Source: Halobacteriovoraceae bacterium (GTDB lineage: Bacteria; Bdellovibrionota; Bacteriovoracia; Bacteriovoracales; Bacteriovoracaceae). Taken from it: DNA of 64,000 nucleotides. Position numbers and translations under genes: made by a program. Location: assembly GCA_002713145.1 (NCBI GenBank), contig PAVS01000007.1:186001-250000 (forward strand). The letters run 5' to 3'. Below are positions 17,892 to 26,636 of this stretch, piece after piece. The notes under the pieces are model-generated. The model was not told the origin of the DNA and made no database searches. It saw only the letters and a program-made list of their open reading frames with translations. How positions within the stretch are numbered: the stretch's first letter is position 1; each line of letters opens with the position of its first letter.

Positions 17892-18983
17892 GTGAGTGAT
17901 ATGAAAGTTTATTTAGTGGGTGGTGCTATTCGTGATGAGTTTTTAGGACTCCCGGTCAAAGATAGAGATTATGTGGTGGTGGGTTCTTCAGTTGAAGAGA
18001 TGGAGTCTCTTGGTTTTGAAAAAGTCGGACAGGACTTTCCCGTTTTTATTCACCCAGAAACCAAAGAAGAGTATGCCTTAGCACGAACTGAGAAAAAAAA
18101 GGGAGTGGGTTACAAAGGCTTTGAATTTGAGTGGAAAGGTGTCACCCTCGAAGAAGATCTCAAAAGAAGAGATCTCACGATTAACTCTCTGGCAAGAGAT
18201 GTCGAGTCGGGGGAAGTCATCGATAAGTTTGGTGGACTCAATGATCTTAAATTAAAAATCATTCAACATGTCTCAGTTCATTTTATTGAAGACCCTTTGA
18301 GAGTCCTCAGAGTGGCTCGGTTTTTTGCCTACCTTCCTCAGTTTAGTGTGGCCACCAAGACAAAAATTTTATGTGAGAAAATATCCCAATCTGGCGAAAT
18401 TGAATCTTTGACGCCAGAGAGAGTTTGGCTTGAAACACAAAAAGCATTAAAGGCTGCAAGCCCTTGGTTATATTTTGATTTTCTTCATGATGTGAATGCT
18501 CTCGGAATTTTGGGAGATAAAGAGAGGCTCAACCTCGAAAAGCTAAAACTGATTTCTCAGCACACTGATGATATAGAGATACGTTTTGCGAGTTTATTTG
18601 TTCCTCTCAAACACGAAGAAGATTTTCTCAAAAGTGTGATAGGCATTTGCCAAAAACTCAAAGTCCCAAAAAGAATAGAAAAACTCTGCAGGATAACGGC
18701 AAAATTTTCTTATTTATTGAGAGAAGAAACTCAGATGGACTCTGAGAATATTTATGAGCTGATCAAAGAAACACAGGCCATGCATGACACAGCTCTACTG
18801 GATAAGTTTATTTTTATTTTAAGAGGTCATCCCTCCCATAATCTTTATTTCTCAAAGTTGGTTCATTATTTGAAACAAATTGATATATCAAAGAAGTTAG
18901 AGGGAGTACCAACAGAAAAGAAACAAGAGTTTGTAAAAGATGAGATGCTTAAATCAATAGAAGAATTTAATTTAAAATTTTAA
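17892..18983 (+). CDS. cca: CCA-adding tRNA nucleotidyltransferase
   Basis: 363 residues of the class II poly(A) polymerase/CCA family. YLVGGAIRDEFLG, the catalytic KDRDYVVVG, the RRDLTINSLA motif and EDPLRVLRVARF are all present. The enzyme adds or repairs the 3' CCA of tRNAs from CTP and ATP. It is shorter than E. coli Cca (412) and shows no clear HD phosphohydrolase domain at the C-terminus. Start is either the GTG at 17892 (a -10 box lies exactly 7 nt upstream) or the ATG at 17901, which gives the family N-terminus MKVYLVGG; neither has a good Shine-Dalgarno. Confidence 0.9.
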   Translation: MSDMKVYLVGGAIRDEFLGLPVKDRDYVVVGSSVEEMESLGFEKVGQDFPVFIHPETKEEYALARTEKKKGVGYKGFEFEWKGVTLEEDLKRRDLTINSLARDVESGEVIDKFGGLNDLKLKIIQHVSVHFIEDPLRVLRVARFFAYLPQFSVATKTKILCEKISQSGEIESLTPERVWLETQKALKAASPWLYFDFLHDVNALGILGDKERLNLEKLKLISQHTDDIEIRFASLFVPLKHEEDFLKSVIGICQKLKVPKRIEKLCRITAKFSYLLREETQMDSENIYELIKETQAMHDTALLDKFIFILRGHPSHNLYFSKLVHYLKQIDISKKLEGVPTEKKQEFVKDEMLKSIEEFNLKF

Positions 18984-18994
18984 AGGAGTTAGTG

Positions 18995-19774
18995 ATGAAG
19001 GTTGTATTATGGTCAGTTATGTTTGTTATGCTTAGTTGTGCCACTCAAGAAAAGCAAAAAAGAGGAGACTTTACTTACCAAGTTGAAGGGCAAGATCATA
19101 TTGGTTATATACAGTCTGGTGTAAGTGATGAGAGCAAGGCCCCAGGAGTTATTGTTGTACATGAGTGGTGGGGACATAATGATTATGCTCGTTCAAGAGT
19201 AGATGAACTCGCTGAGCAAGGTTTTGTCGCGATGTCTATCGATATGTACGGAGAGGGGAAGCAAGCCGATCACCCAAAAGATGCAAGTAGCTTTGCAGCA
19301 AAGGCCATGAGTGATTTTGATCTGGCCAAAAAACGTTTTTTAAAAGCTGTAGAAATTCTTAAAAGTAGAGATGATGTCAATCAAAATAAAATAGTGGCGA
19401 TTGGTTATTGTTTTGGAGGAGGAGTTGTCCTCAATATGGCCAGAGCGGGAGTGGATCTTGATTTAGTCGCAAGTTTTCATGGATCATTAAAAAGTGAAAA
19501 AAGCTTCAAAGGCTCTGAGTTTAAGGGAAAAGTCATGGTTTTTAACGGTGCGGCAGATCCTATGGTCAAAAAAGAGCATATCAATAACTTTATAGAAGAA
19601 GTTAAAGAGGCAAACATCCCTTATCGATTTGTAAATTATCCTGAAGCTCAGCATGCTTTTACAAATCCCAAAGCTGACAAACTGGGAGAAAAATTTAATT
19701 TACCCCTAAGTTATAATAAAAAAGCTGATGAGGATTCTTGGCAGCAATTTTTAACTGAGTTAAAAAAACTTTAG
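18995..19774 (+). CDS. dienelactone hydrolase-family lipoprotein
   Basis: 259 residues. AAGGAG sits six bases before the ATG at 18995, so this start is preferred over the GTG one codon earlier. A lipoprotein signal ends MLSCA. The hydrolase domain shows VVHEWWGHNDY, the Cys nucleophile in GYCFGG, an Asp in NGAADPM and His in AQHAFTNP, the Cys-Asp-His triad of dienelactone hydrolases. As a lipoprotein it faces the periplasm, unlike the classical cytoplasmic aromatic-pathway enzyme, so the substrate is open. It follows cca by 11 bp. Confidence 0.8.
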   Translation: MKVVLWSVMFVMLSCATQEKQKRGDFTYQVEGQDHIGYIQSGVSDESKAPGVIVVHEWWGHNDYARSRVDELAEQGFVAMSIDMYGEGKQADHPKDASSFAAKAMSDFDLAKKRFLKAVEILKSRDDVNQNKIVAIGYCFGGGVVLNMARAGVDLDLVASFHGSLKSEKSFKGSEFKGKVMVFNGAADPMVKKEHINNFIEEVKEANIPYRFVNYPEAQHAFTNPKADKLGEKFNLPLSYNKKADEDSWQQFLTELKKL

Positions 19775-19777
19775 CCT

Positions 19778-20149
19778 TTGAGTTTAAGTTTATTCATTAA
19801 GTACATTCATTTATTTGCACTTGGCTTGCTGGGTTGTTATCTTTTGCGATACTATGGCGATCTTAACCCAGTACTGGCCAGTGTTCTCTGTGGACTTCTT
19901 TTCAGCTTTCTACCTTTTCAATCGTTCATAAAAAGTACTAAAGGGCAGGGGGCTATTTATGCGGGGACTTTCGCAGCGATGAGCTCCTCAAGAGTACTCA
20001 ATTCTATCAATGATTTTGTCTTGGTCTGTATTCTAGGGGGACTTATCTTAACTCTTTTTGAAGGCCGCTTCGAGGGATTGGGAGGAAGGAAGGGTATGAT
20101 TGCTTTTCTTGCGGTGGCCGCATTTTATATGTATAGGTCTGTCTTATGA
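19778..20149 (+). CDS. small membrane protein, first of a related pair
   Basis: 123 residues starting at TTG, four predicted membrane helices, no recognised family. The C-terminal half (MSSSRVLN... GLGGRKGMIAFLAV) resembles the same region of the next protein (MCSIKRFR... GMGGAMGLTAFISV) in position, spacing and the GxGGxxGxxAF motif. Stop and next start overlap (ATGA), so the two are made together and may form a heteromeric complex. TTG is the only start upstream that keeps the first helix. Confidence 0.5.
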   Translation: MSLSLFIKYIHLFALGLLGCYLLRYYGDLNPVLASVLCGLLFSFLPFQSFIKSTKGQGAIYAGTFAAMSSSRVLNSINDFVLVCILGGLILTLFEGRFEGLGGRKGMIAFLAVAAFYMYRSVL

Positions 20150-20535
20150 TTTTTTTAATCGTTTGCCTTGCCTTGGTTTTTTCTCTTATTACCTTTGAAC
20201 TGAATAATCATCACTGGGGAGCTGTCAGAGCTTCAGCTGGTGTGACTCTTCTTAGCTGCTTTGATCTTTATCTTATCCATTATTTCTACCCCATAGATTA
20301 TGAATATTTTTTATCTATTATTTTCGGTGCGAGCTTTATAGGTATGTGTTCTATTAAAAGATTTCGTTATATTGATATAGCATGGGCAAGCTTTATCTAT
20401 GCTCTGTTATTTTTGAATTTCCTTCCCATTCTCAAAGGAATGGGAGGCGCTATGGGGTTGACTGCCTTTATAAGTGTAACCATTGTTCATCTTATGAAGC
20501 AAATTTATAAAAATATTGCGAATATTTTAAGGTAG
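20146..20535 (+). CDS. small membrane protein, second of a related pair
   Basis: 129 residues, about four membrane helices. It shares the late GMGGAMGLTAF motif and general layout with the preceding protein, which it overlaps by 4 bp. Function unknown; best read as the partner subunit of the upstream protein. Ends two bases before the end of the convergent SDR gene. Confidence 0.5.
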   Translation: MIFLIVCLALVFSLITFELNNHHWGAVRASAGVTLLSCFDLYLIHYFYPIDYEYFLSIIFGASFIGMCSIKRFRYIDIAWASFIYALLFLNFLPILKGMGGAMGLTAFISVTIVHLMKQIYKNIANILR

Positions 20536-20537
20536 AC

Positions 20538-21191
20538 TCACCAAGGTAATTGTTCACCATTTGTATGCCAAAAACTTCCACTGTCTTCAAGACTTTTAGT
20601 CATCATAATGTCGTATAGACCATCTGCTGACTCGTCAGTTTCAATTAACCCGTTGTAATTGGTCATGGAGGTTTTTACATAACCAGGGTGAAGAAGAAAA
20701 ACAGCAATTTCGCTAGGTTTAAGATCTACCGCTAGAGATTTTGCGATGGCGTTAAGTGCCGTTTTTGAGGTTCTATAACCGTATTGTCCCCCAGATGTGT
20801 TATCTTCTATGCTCCCCATGCGAGAGGTGAGGAAGCCAACTTTGGAGCCTTTCTTTAGGTTCTTTCTTAAAGAGAGAAATGTTTTTAAGGGGCCTAGAGC
20901 ATTAACTTCAAACTGTTTGCTTATATTTGAAATATCAATTTTATCTAAACTGTCACTTATCAACACACCCGCACAGTGAATCAACATATCAATATCACCT
21001 ATCTTTTGAGAGAGAGTGCGCGTCGTCTCTTCTTTAGTAACATCAATATCAGTTATTATTTTTGCTTGAGTGGCAGCTAATTCTTGTGAAGTTTCCCTGC
21101 AAGTCACACTTACTCGGTGTCCATGAGATAAAAACTTTTTTACTAGGGCGAGGCCAATCCCTTTGTTTCCTCCAATAATAACGACATGCAT
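20538..21191 (-). CDS. short-chain dehydrogenase/reductase (C-factor-like)
   Basis: 217 residues. GGNKGIG at the N-terminus binds NAD(P); the catalytic residues are in FLTSRMGS and YGYRTSKTALN (YxxxK with the R-T-S insert), followed by LLHPGYVKTSM. These features fit the short SDRs related to Myxococcus C-factor (CsgA). AAAGGAGAA precedes the ATG. Substrate unknown; no functional partner next to it. Confidence 0.78.
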   Translation of the reverse strand: MHVVIIGGNKGIGLALVKKFLSHGHRVSVTCRETSQELAATQAKIITDIDVTKEETTRTLSQKIGDIDMLIHCAGVLISDSLDKIDISNISKQFEVNALGPLKTFLSLRKNLKKGSKVGFLTSRMGSIEDNTSGGQYGYRTSKTALNAIAKSLAVDLKPSEIAVFLLHPGYVKTSMTNYNGLIETDESADGLYDIMMTKSLEDSGSFWHTNGEQLPW

Positions 21192-21251
21192 AGGATTCTC
21201 CTTTAATTCCTCTCTTTGTATAATGTTTCATCGTATCTCTCAATTAAATTT

Positions 21252-21280
21252 TTGATTAAATTCTGTGGATAAAGTAAGAT
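21252..21280 (+). promoter_or_regulatory. promoter 7 nt upstream of the transglycosylase ATG (leaderless type)
   Basis: TTGATT, 17 bp, TAAGAT, seven bases, ATG. Predicted transcription start coincides with the start codon and no Shine-Dalgarno exists. Confidence 0.5.
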
Positions 21281-21287
21281 AATTCGG

Positions 21288-22253
21288 ATGATAAAATACT
21301 TCGGAATCACTTTGCTCCTTTTACAAACTCATGTGTATGCCTCACAAGAGGCTGAATTTGAGCAATGGAAAAAAAATTATGCTAAACAAGCGGCCAAGCG
21401 TGGGCTCAATCAAGCATTTGTACTAGATCAGTTAAAAGACATCACATTTGATCCTGAAGTTGTTAAAAAAGATCAAAACCAAGTGATTTTGTCTAAAGAA
21501 AAAGACTATCAGGAATTTATAAAAAGGTGGCTGCGCTCAGATCCTAGTCGTGCAGAAATTGGCAAAGAAAAACTTAAAGAGCACCACGATCTTTTACAAA
21601 AAATTGAAAAAAAATATGGGGTTGATAAAGAGGTGATTGTTTCACTCTGGGGGGTTGAGACTTTTTACGGAAAAATCACAGGAAGCTATGATATCATCTC
21701 GTCACTTGCAACGCTTACTTTTGAAGGACGTAGAAAAAAGTTCTTTGAAATTCAGCTCAATGCTGCTCTAAGGCTATTACAACAAAATCATATCACCAGG
21801 GATAAACTCAAAGGAAGTTGGGCGGGGGCAACTGGTCAATGTCAATTTATGCCCTCAAATTTTAATGTATATGCTCAAGATTTTGATGGTGATGGAAAAA
21901 AAGATATTTGGACCAATCATGCTGATATCTTTGCCTCTATAGCAAATTTTCTAAAAAAAGTAGGCTGGAAGAAAAATGCTGAGATTGGAAGTCTCGCTTA
22001 TAAAAATACCAATCAGAAACTGCAAGCGAATCAATACAGAACTCCCGAACAGTATAATCAACTTGGTTTTAAATCACTCGAAGGTCAGAAGATCACTGGA
22101 AATTGGAAACGAAGACGATTTGCTGAAATTCCTATGAAAAATTCACCGGTGGTTTTAAGAGGCAGCAATTATAAGCCACTACTTAACTGGAATAACTCCA
22201 GTCTGTTTGCTGCTTTTAATATTTTACTCATCAACGAATTTAAAAAAGATTAA
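21288..22253 (+). CDS. exported lytic murein transglycosylase, MltB family
   Basis: 321 residues with a signal peptide ending THVYAS. SLWGVETFYGKITGSYD contains the catalytic Glu of GH103 (MltB-type) enzymes; GATGQCQFMPSNF and the D-x-D-x-D turn FDGDGKKDIW are family features too. It cleaves the MurNAc-GlcNAc bond of peptidoglycan leaving 1,6-anhydroMurNAc, working in the periplasm. No lipobox, so soluble rather than membrane-anchored. Its 3' end overlaps the convergent yebC gene by 4 bp. Confidence 0.87.
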   Translation: MIKYFGITLLLLQTHVYASQEAEFEQWKKNYAKQAAKRGLNQAFVLDQLKDITFDPEVVKKDQNQVILSKEKDYQEFIKRWLRSDPSRAEIGKEKLKEHHDLLQKIEKKYGVDKEVIVSLWGVETFYGKITGSYDIISSLATLTFEGRRKKFFEIQLNAALRLLQQNHITRDKLKGSWAGATGQCQFMPSNFNVYAQDFDGDGKKDIWTNHADIFASIANFLKKVGWKKNAEIGSLAYKNTNQKLQANQYRTPEQYNQLGFKSLEGQKITGNWKRRRFAEIPMKNSPVVLRGSNYKPLLNWNNSSLFAAFNILLINEFKKD

Positions 22254-22972
22254 TTTTCGGAATCACCTTCAATATTGTGATAGACAGCGACAACATCTTC
22301 ATCATCTTCAAATAACCCAATAAGTTTTTCTAATTGTTCAAGGGTTTGCTCATCAACTGCTTTAAAGGTAGAAGGAATGCGTTGTAAACCAGCTTCTTCT
22401 GGACTGGTTCCAAGCTCTTGCAATTTATTTTGAATAGCACCAAAAGACTCCATGGGTCCTGTGACTTCAAATAGATCATCTTCTAATTCAATTTCTTCAG
22501 CTCCTGCGTCAATCATTTCAAGGGTGAAATCATCTTCATCAAGTTCTGCTTTTGGAACAGTAAAAACCGCTTTTCGGTCAAATATAAACTGAAGGGATCC
22601 ATCTTTGCCCAGAGAGCCTCCATTTTTTGTGAAATAGTTTCTGACGTTTGCAACTGTTCTGGTCACATTATTTGTAGACGTTTCGACAAAAATAGCAACA
22701 CCACCGGGACCATAACCTTCGTAGGTTACATCTTCATAGCCTTCTCCATCTCCACCCAGGCCTCGCTTAATCGCTCGGTCAATATTATCTTTTGGAACAT
22801 TATATTTTTTGCATCGATCAAGGGCTATTTTAAGTAAAAAATTAGTATCCGGATCACCACCGCCGCTTTTGACTGCGCTGGCCACATCATGGAGTGCTTT
22901 GGTGTATACTTGTGATTTTGCTTTATCTGCAGCACCTTTTTTGGCCGCTATCTTTGCTGATTTTCTTCCCAT
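22250..22972 (-). CDS. yebC: YebC/PmpR (TACO1) family translation/regulatory protein
   Basis: 240 residues, full length. The N-terminus GRKSAKIAAKKGAADKAKS, the NVPKDNIDRAIKRGLGG stretch and YEGYGPGGVAIFVE are family signatures. YebC proteins help ribosomes through proline-rich stretches and some act as DNA-binding regulators. Monocistronic; an acidic C-terminal tail ends EGDSEN. GAGG lies 8 nt before the ATG. Confidence 0.93.
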   Translation of the reverse strand: MGRKSAKIAAKKGAADKAKSQVYTKALHDVASAVKSGGGDPDTNFLLKIALDRCKKYNVPKDNIDRAIKRGLGGDGEGYEDVTYEGYGPGGVAIFVETSTNNVTRTVANVRNYFTKNGGSLGKDGSLQFIFDRKAVFTVPKAELDEDDFTLEMIDAGAEEIELEDDLFEVTGPMESFGAIQNKLQELGTSPEEAGLQRIPSTFKAVDEQTLEQLEKLIGLFEDDEDVVAVYHNIEGDSEN

Positions 22973-23049
22973 TTGAATGCCTCATATAAATCAATTTAGG
23001 TCATTACTATGCCAAAACTTAGTAAAATAATCCACGAAAGATTTTTTCG

Positions 23050-23478
23050 CTAAGTGTAAAACATATTAATATTTCGATAGGTTCTCGATTGATCTAATTT
23101 TGGCAAAAGAAACTGAGTTGTACCTTGAGAATAGTTATAAACTCTTTCAATTCTTTTAATCGTCAGGATATAGCTCCCAATATGAATCATATCTCCTTCA
23201 ATGATTTTGGTCTGGATCACTTTTCTAGAGTTGAGGTATGTTCCATTTTTAGTCCCTAAGTCTTGGATGTAGATACAGTTGCCAAGAATTTTGACCTGAA
23301 GATGTTTTCTGGAAACATTAGGGTCTTTAAGGATTAAGTTCGAATGATCGATAGAGCGGCCTAAAATACATTCTGTTCCAAAACTCAAAGGAACAACTTT
23401 GAGTTTTCTCCTCGTGATGTCCGAAATATGCATTATTTCTAAATGTAATCTAAATCTTTTCTTCTCTCGATGAGTCAA
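23050..23478 (-). CDS. FHA-domain protein (second copy)
   Basis: 142 residues, nearly all one forkhead-associated domain: LGRSIDHSN, then PNVSRKHLQV and DLGTKNGTYLN, the phosphothreonine-binding loops (Arg, Ser, Asn conserved). FHA domains bind phosphothreonine on partner proteins, often in kinase or type VI secretion control. A paralogue lies just upstream (23635-24057), with a terminator between them. No kinase or phosphatase gene is in this window. Confidence 0.82.
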   Translation of the reverse strand: MTHREKKRFRLHLEIMHISDITRRKLKVVPLSFGTECILGRSIDHSNLILKDPNVSRKHLQVKILGNCIYIQDLGTKNGTYLNSRKVIQTKIIEGDMIHIGSYILTIKRIERVYNYSQGTTQFLLPKLDQSRTYRNINMFYT

Positions 23479-23580
23479 AACTTCTCCGCTTCCACTGTTT
23501 AGTTAACTTAATTATTTTAAGTTTAAACTTAAGAAATGTTTCATGTTTAATTAAGAAGCTTAAGGATATTAGTGGGTTAC

Positions 23581-23609
23581 AAAAAAAAAAGCCCACGAGT
23601 CTAGTGGGC
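23581..23609 (-). terminator. rho-independent terminator after the 23635-24057 FHA gene
   Basis: On the minus strand a GCCCAC/GTGGGC stem with a 7-nt loop is followed by ten U residues. It ends the upstream FHA gene, so the second FHA gene needs its own promoter. Confidence 0.85.
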
Positions 23610-23634
23610 CTTGCCAAATAAATGGGTCATTTTT

Positions 23635-24057
23635 TTATATTGAACTTGAGTGATTTCGAATGATCTTAAGATTGTCTTCGTCTTTTTGGGCTTCAATATC
23701 AAGTGACTGGGGGGCTTGTTCAATAGGCTCAACAAGAGAAACAGTGATAATATGCTCACCTAAGGAAAGGACATCTCCTTGAGTGAGATAAGCCTTGTCA
23801 CTTTTTTCACCATTTAAAAAGGTACCGTTTTTGGTTTTGAGATCTTCAAACCAGAGTTTATTATTTTTCATAAGAATTTTAATATGTTTTCTAGAAGCAT
23901 TAGGATCCTGAACCACTATATCGGCTTCCTCGGCAGAGCGGCCGAGGATGAATTCGTTTTTTTCATCCATAATTATTTTTGATAATAATTTTTTTTGTTT
24001 TTCTTGAGATGTTGATACATCAAGCTTAATTTTTAACTGGGGTGCATGTGCATTCAC
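23635..24057 (-). CDS. FHA-domain protein (first copy)
   Basis: 140 residues with one FHA domain: ILGRSAEEADIVV, DPNASRKHIKI and DLKTKNGTFLNG are the conserved phosphothreonine-binding segments. A charged tail of about 25 residues follows. AAGGAG precedes the ATG. The paralogue at 23050-23478 has the same layout, suggesting a local duplication. Partner unknown. Confidence 0.83.
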   Translation of the reverse strand: MNAHAPQLKIKLDVSTSQEKQKKLLSKIIMDEKNEFILGRSAEEADIVVQDPNASRKHIKILMKNNKLWFEDLKTKNGTFLNGEKSDKAYLTQGDVLSLGEHIITVSLVEPIEQAPQSLDIEAQKDEDNLKIIRNHSSSI

Positions 24058-24212
24058 CTGAAATCTCCTTATACCTATTGTCTATCATCACCTTTAAATA
24101 TAAACGATTTTGATTGCTGAATGAAAAAGGCTTAGAAATCTAATTCATTTCTACTTGTAAATTCAACAACTTGAGGCTCTTTCTAAAAAACGTTTTAAGT
24201 CATGAGAATGCC

Positions 24213-24857
24213 TTAGATAAGTGGCACTAAATTAATAAGAGAACTGAGGATGGTGAGTAAAAATGCAGAAGTCAGTGGGATAGTAATATTATCGTCAAAA
24301 GGTGAGTAGACTTCGCTCAGCGCAATGAAAGGGGAGCAAAGGGAGAGAAACAAAAAAAGCTCACTTTTAAAAGTAGGAAAGTTCAATATTAAATAGCAAA
24401 AATTAATAATGAGGCAAGTCCCTACAAAACTAAAAAAACCTAGGTATGATTTATTATTATATATTTTTTTTTCTCCCCATCTTACTCCTATCAGTGAAGC
24501 AATAGGGTCAGCAAAAGTTAAATATAAAATCGTCAAATAGGCCAAGTGCTTAGGAAGAAATAATAAACAGAGAGCGGTTGAGAGACAAAAAAAACTGAGT
24601 CCTGAGATTTTATTCACCTCTTCTTCTCTCGCTGCAAAGCTCACGACTTTGAATATGAATTGATTAAAGTTTGAATGTTTCAATCTTATCCATTCAAGGC
24701 TTAGTCCCAAAAGAGCAATGAAGAGTAGGATGGGCGGGAAGGAGAATCCAGTATTTCTACTAAATACGTCAAGTAGCAAGCAAGTCATACCAAAAGATAT
24801 ATGTGAGATTTTTCTCAGTAAATGCATGTTTGACTTGTTTTTTAAACTGACGGTCAT
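24213..24857 (-). CDS. membrane lipid kinase, dolichol/polyprenol or CTP-dependent diacylglycerol kinase family
   Basis: 214 residues, about six membrane helices. The family signatures are RKISHISFGM, TFADPIASLIGVRWG and the late SPFDDNITIPL, found in yeast Dgk1/Sec59-like and bacterial polyprenol/phytol kinase-like proteins. These phosphorylate membrane alcohols or diacylglycerol using CTP or ATP. The exact lipid cannot be told. Diverges from the 24956 lipoprotein gene. Confidence 0.75.
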   Translation of the reverse strand: MTVSLKNKSNMHLLRKISHISFGMTCLLLDVFSRNTGFSFPPILLFIALLGLSLEWIRLKHSNFNQFIFKVVSFAAREEEVNKISGLSFFCLSTALCLLFLPKHLAYLTILYLTFADPIASLIGVRWGEKKIYNNKSYLGFFSFVGTCLIINFCYLILNFPTFKSELFLFLSLCSPFIALSEVYSPFDDNITIPLTSAFLLTILSSLINLVPLI

Positions 24858-24918
24858 GCTTTATTATTCTCTCTCAGCACAATAATGGCAATGCAAAATG
24901 ATCAAATAACTGCTTTCA

Positions 24919-24948
24919 TTGGTGTATATGTTTTATCTCATGTATTCT
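24919..24948 (+). promoter_or_regulatory. promoter 7 nt upstream of the 24956 ATG (leaderless type)
   Basis: TTGGTG, 18 bp, TATTCT, seven bases, ATG. No Shine-Dalgarno. Confidence 0.45.
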
Positions 24949-24955
24949 ATTCTCT

Positions 24956-26569
24956 ATGAAAGTTATAATTATTTTTTTATATTTTTTTGCAAGCTGTGCA
25001 AGTCACAATAAACAAACTCATCTTGAGATAAACCTTGAGTGGCAAAATAAAAATAAGAATTTAAGAATTTCTTATGACTTTCCCAGAGAAGTTGAACTGG
25101 TTAAGTTAAGTGGTCTCTCACCGGATCATGCTAAGTATTGGCAAATACAAAACTCAGATTTGCAAATAAAAGAAGTTGGAGGAGATCTTTATATCCTCTC
25201 TCAAACTGAAAAGAAAAAAGAATTTAACAATATTGTATTTCTAGTGGAAACGAGGCGGGAAAATCTCTTAGAGATCCCTTTTTATCTCAATCAGCATGAA
25301 TTATTAATTAGCTCGCAAAGTATACTCGTTAATGCTCTTGAGGGAGAAATAGGCGATACCGAAGAAATAGATTTTCCAGTCAAGCTTATTTTTGGGGGCA
25401 AAAAGCCAAAAAGTATTTATCTTGATAAGAAAATGCACCAAACAGATTTTTTAGAACAGCCACTGGATACGACCAAGATATTTATTTATTGGGGGAGAGA
25501 ATCAAAAGAATTGATAAAAGAAGATATTTATTTATCAAAACGCTTTAAGCACAGTCAAAAAAGAGCATTGCTCAAACTAGGTCAACAAGTTAGACAATAT
25601 ATCGGGAATGAATTTACTAAACAAAAGATAGAGAAACCGACACTCTATTTTTTCAAAGGTAAAACGAACTCTTTTGATCTGGCCAATGATAGCATTGTTC
25701 TGCATTTCGATAATCGTTTTGCTCCTGAGGACCTTGTCGTAAAATATAAGTTGGCCATAAAAGCCCTTAATGCGTATTACTTGAAAGATCTTCCAAAGCT
25801 CAAAAACTCTCTTGTCTCGCAAATATATACTGATTATTTGGAACTCAAAGAAAAGAGTCTCTTAAAAGTCACTGATCAAGTCAAAAAAGATCAGTGGCTC
25901 CTCGATACAGAACGACTTATAAACAAATGTATTTTTTCAGAAGCCCTCAATTATAAACACTACCGGAACTCTTGTGAAAAATTTAAAGTTCTTATTATGG
26001 CTTCAAACCTGGAAAAATCTCTTCATTCTTTTTGGGAGAAACTTGTTGTTGAGAATATTGAAAGCGAAGATGTTTACGATGAGCTAATAGAATTTTACGA
26101 AGAACATGCTCTTAATAAAGAACTTGAGTTTGATGATATTTTCAATATAGAGTTCGATCAACAGGGCGAGAATGTGATCAAGCTCTTAAATGCGGTAGGC
26201 TTTGGGTATCAACCATTTCAATCCCAAAGGGTGGAAACTTCCAAAATGATAGCGGAGTCAATGGTCGAACAACTCTATACCAAAAACTGTCAGGGAGAAA
26301 AAAGTCTTAAAGTATTTAATCGTACGATATTCACCCGTGGACTTAGAAAGTGTGAAGGGTTTATAAAAGATTTTTATATTTATAAAGTCAATGGTCATCA
26401 TATCTTTCGTGAAGCTCACCTGGCCTATGAGTCTACCCGTCTCACTTGTTTAACGAAGGGGGCCATCACCTTTAAAAGTTTAAGCGGTCAGTCACTCCCA
26501 GTGAACTGCTTTGGTCTGAGAGGACCTTTAAAACTGGTCCATATCGACCAGGTCTATAGTTTAAAGTAA
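24956..26569 (+). CDS. large lipoprotein of unknown function
   Basis: 537 residues with a lipoprotein signal (FFASCASH, Cys14). The first 200 residues look beta-rich and the middle (200-430) helical. The line-up faintly recalls M61-type aminopeptidases, but there is no HExxH, so if related it is a non-catalytic derivative. Several cysteines in the C-terminal third may be disulfide-bonded. I do not recognise a family. It appears to be transcribed alone from a leaderless-type promoter. Confidence 0.6.
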   Translation: MKVIIIFLYFFASCASHNKQTHLEINLEWQNKNKNLRISYDFPREVELVKLSGLSPDHAKYWQIQNSDLQIKEVGGDLYILSQTEKKKEFNNIVFLVETRRENLLEIPFYLNQHELLISSQSILVNALEGEIGDTEEIDFPVKLIFGGKKPKSIYLDKKMHQTDFLEQPLDTTKIFIYWGRESKELIKEDIYLSKRFKHSQKRALLKLGQQVRQYIGNEFTKQKIEKPTLYFFKGKTNSFDLANDSIVLHFDNRFAPEDLVVKYKLAIKALNAYYLKDLPKLKNSLVSQIYTDYLELKEKSLLKVTDQVKKDQWLLDTERLINKCIFSEALNYKHYRNSCEKFKVLIMASNLEKSLHSFWEKLVVENIESEDVYDELIEFYEEHALNKELEFDDIFNIEFDQQGENVIKLLNAVGFGYQPFQSQRVETSKMIAESMVEQLYTKNCQGEKSLKVFNRTIFTRGLRKCEGFIKDFYIYKVNGHHIFREAHLAYESTRLTCLTKGAITFKSLSGQSLPVNCFGLRGPLKLVHIDQVYSLK

Positions 26570-26636
26570 AAAGCATTATTTATAGCCTGGTTTATTATTC
26601 TTTGTTAGAATAAATTGAATTTACAAAGGATGAGCT

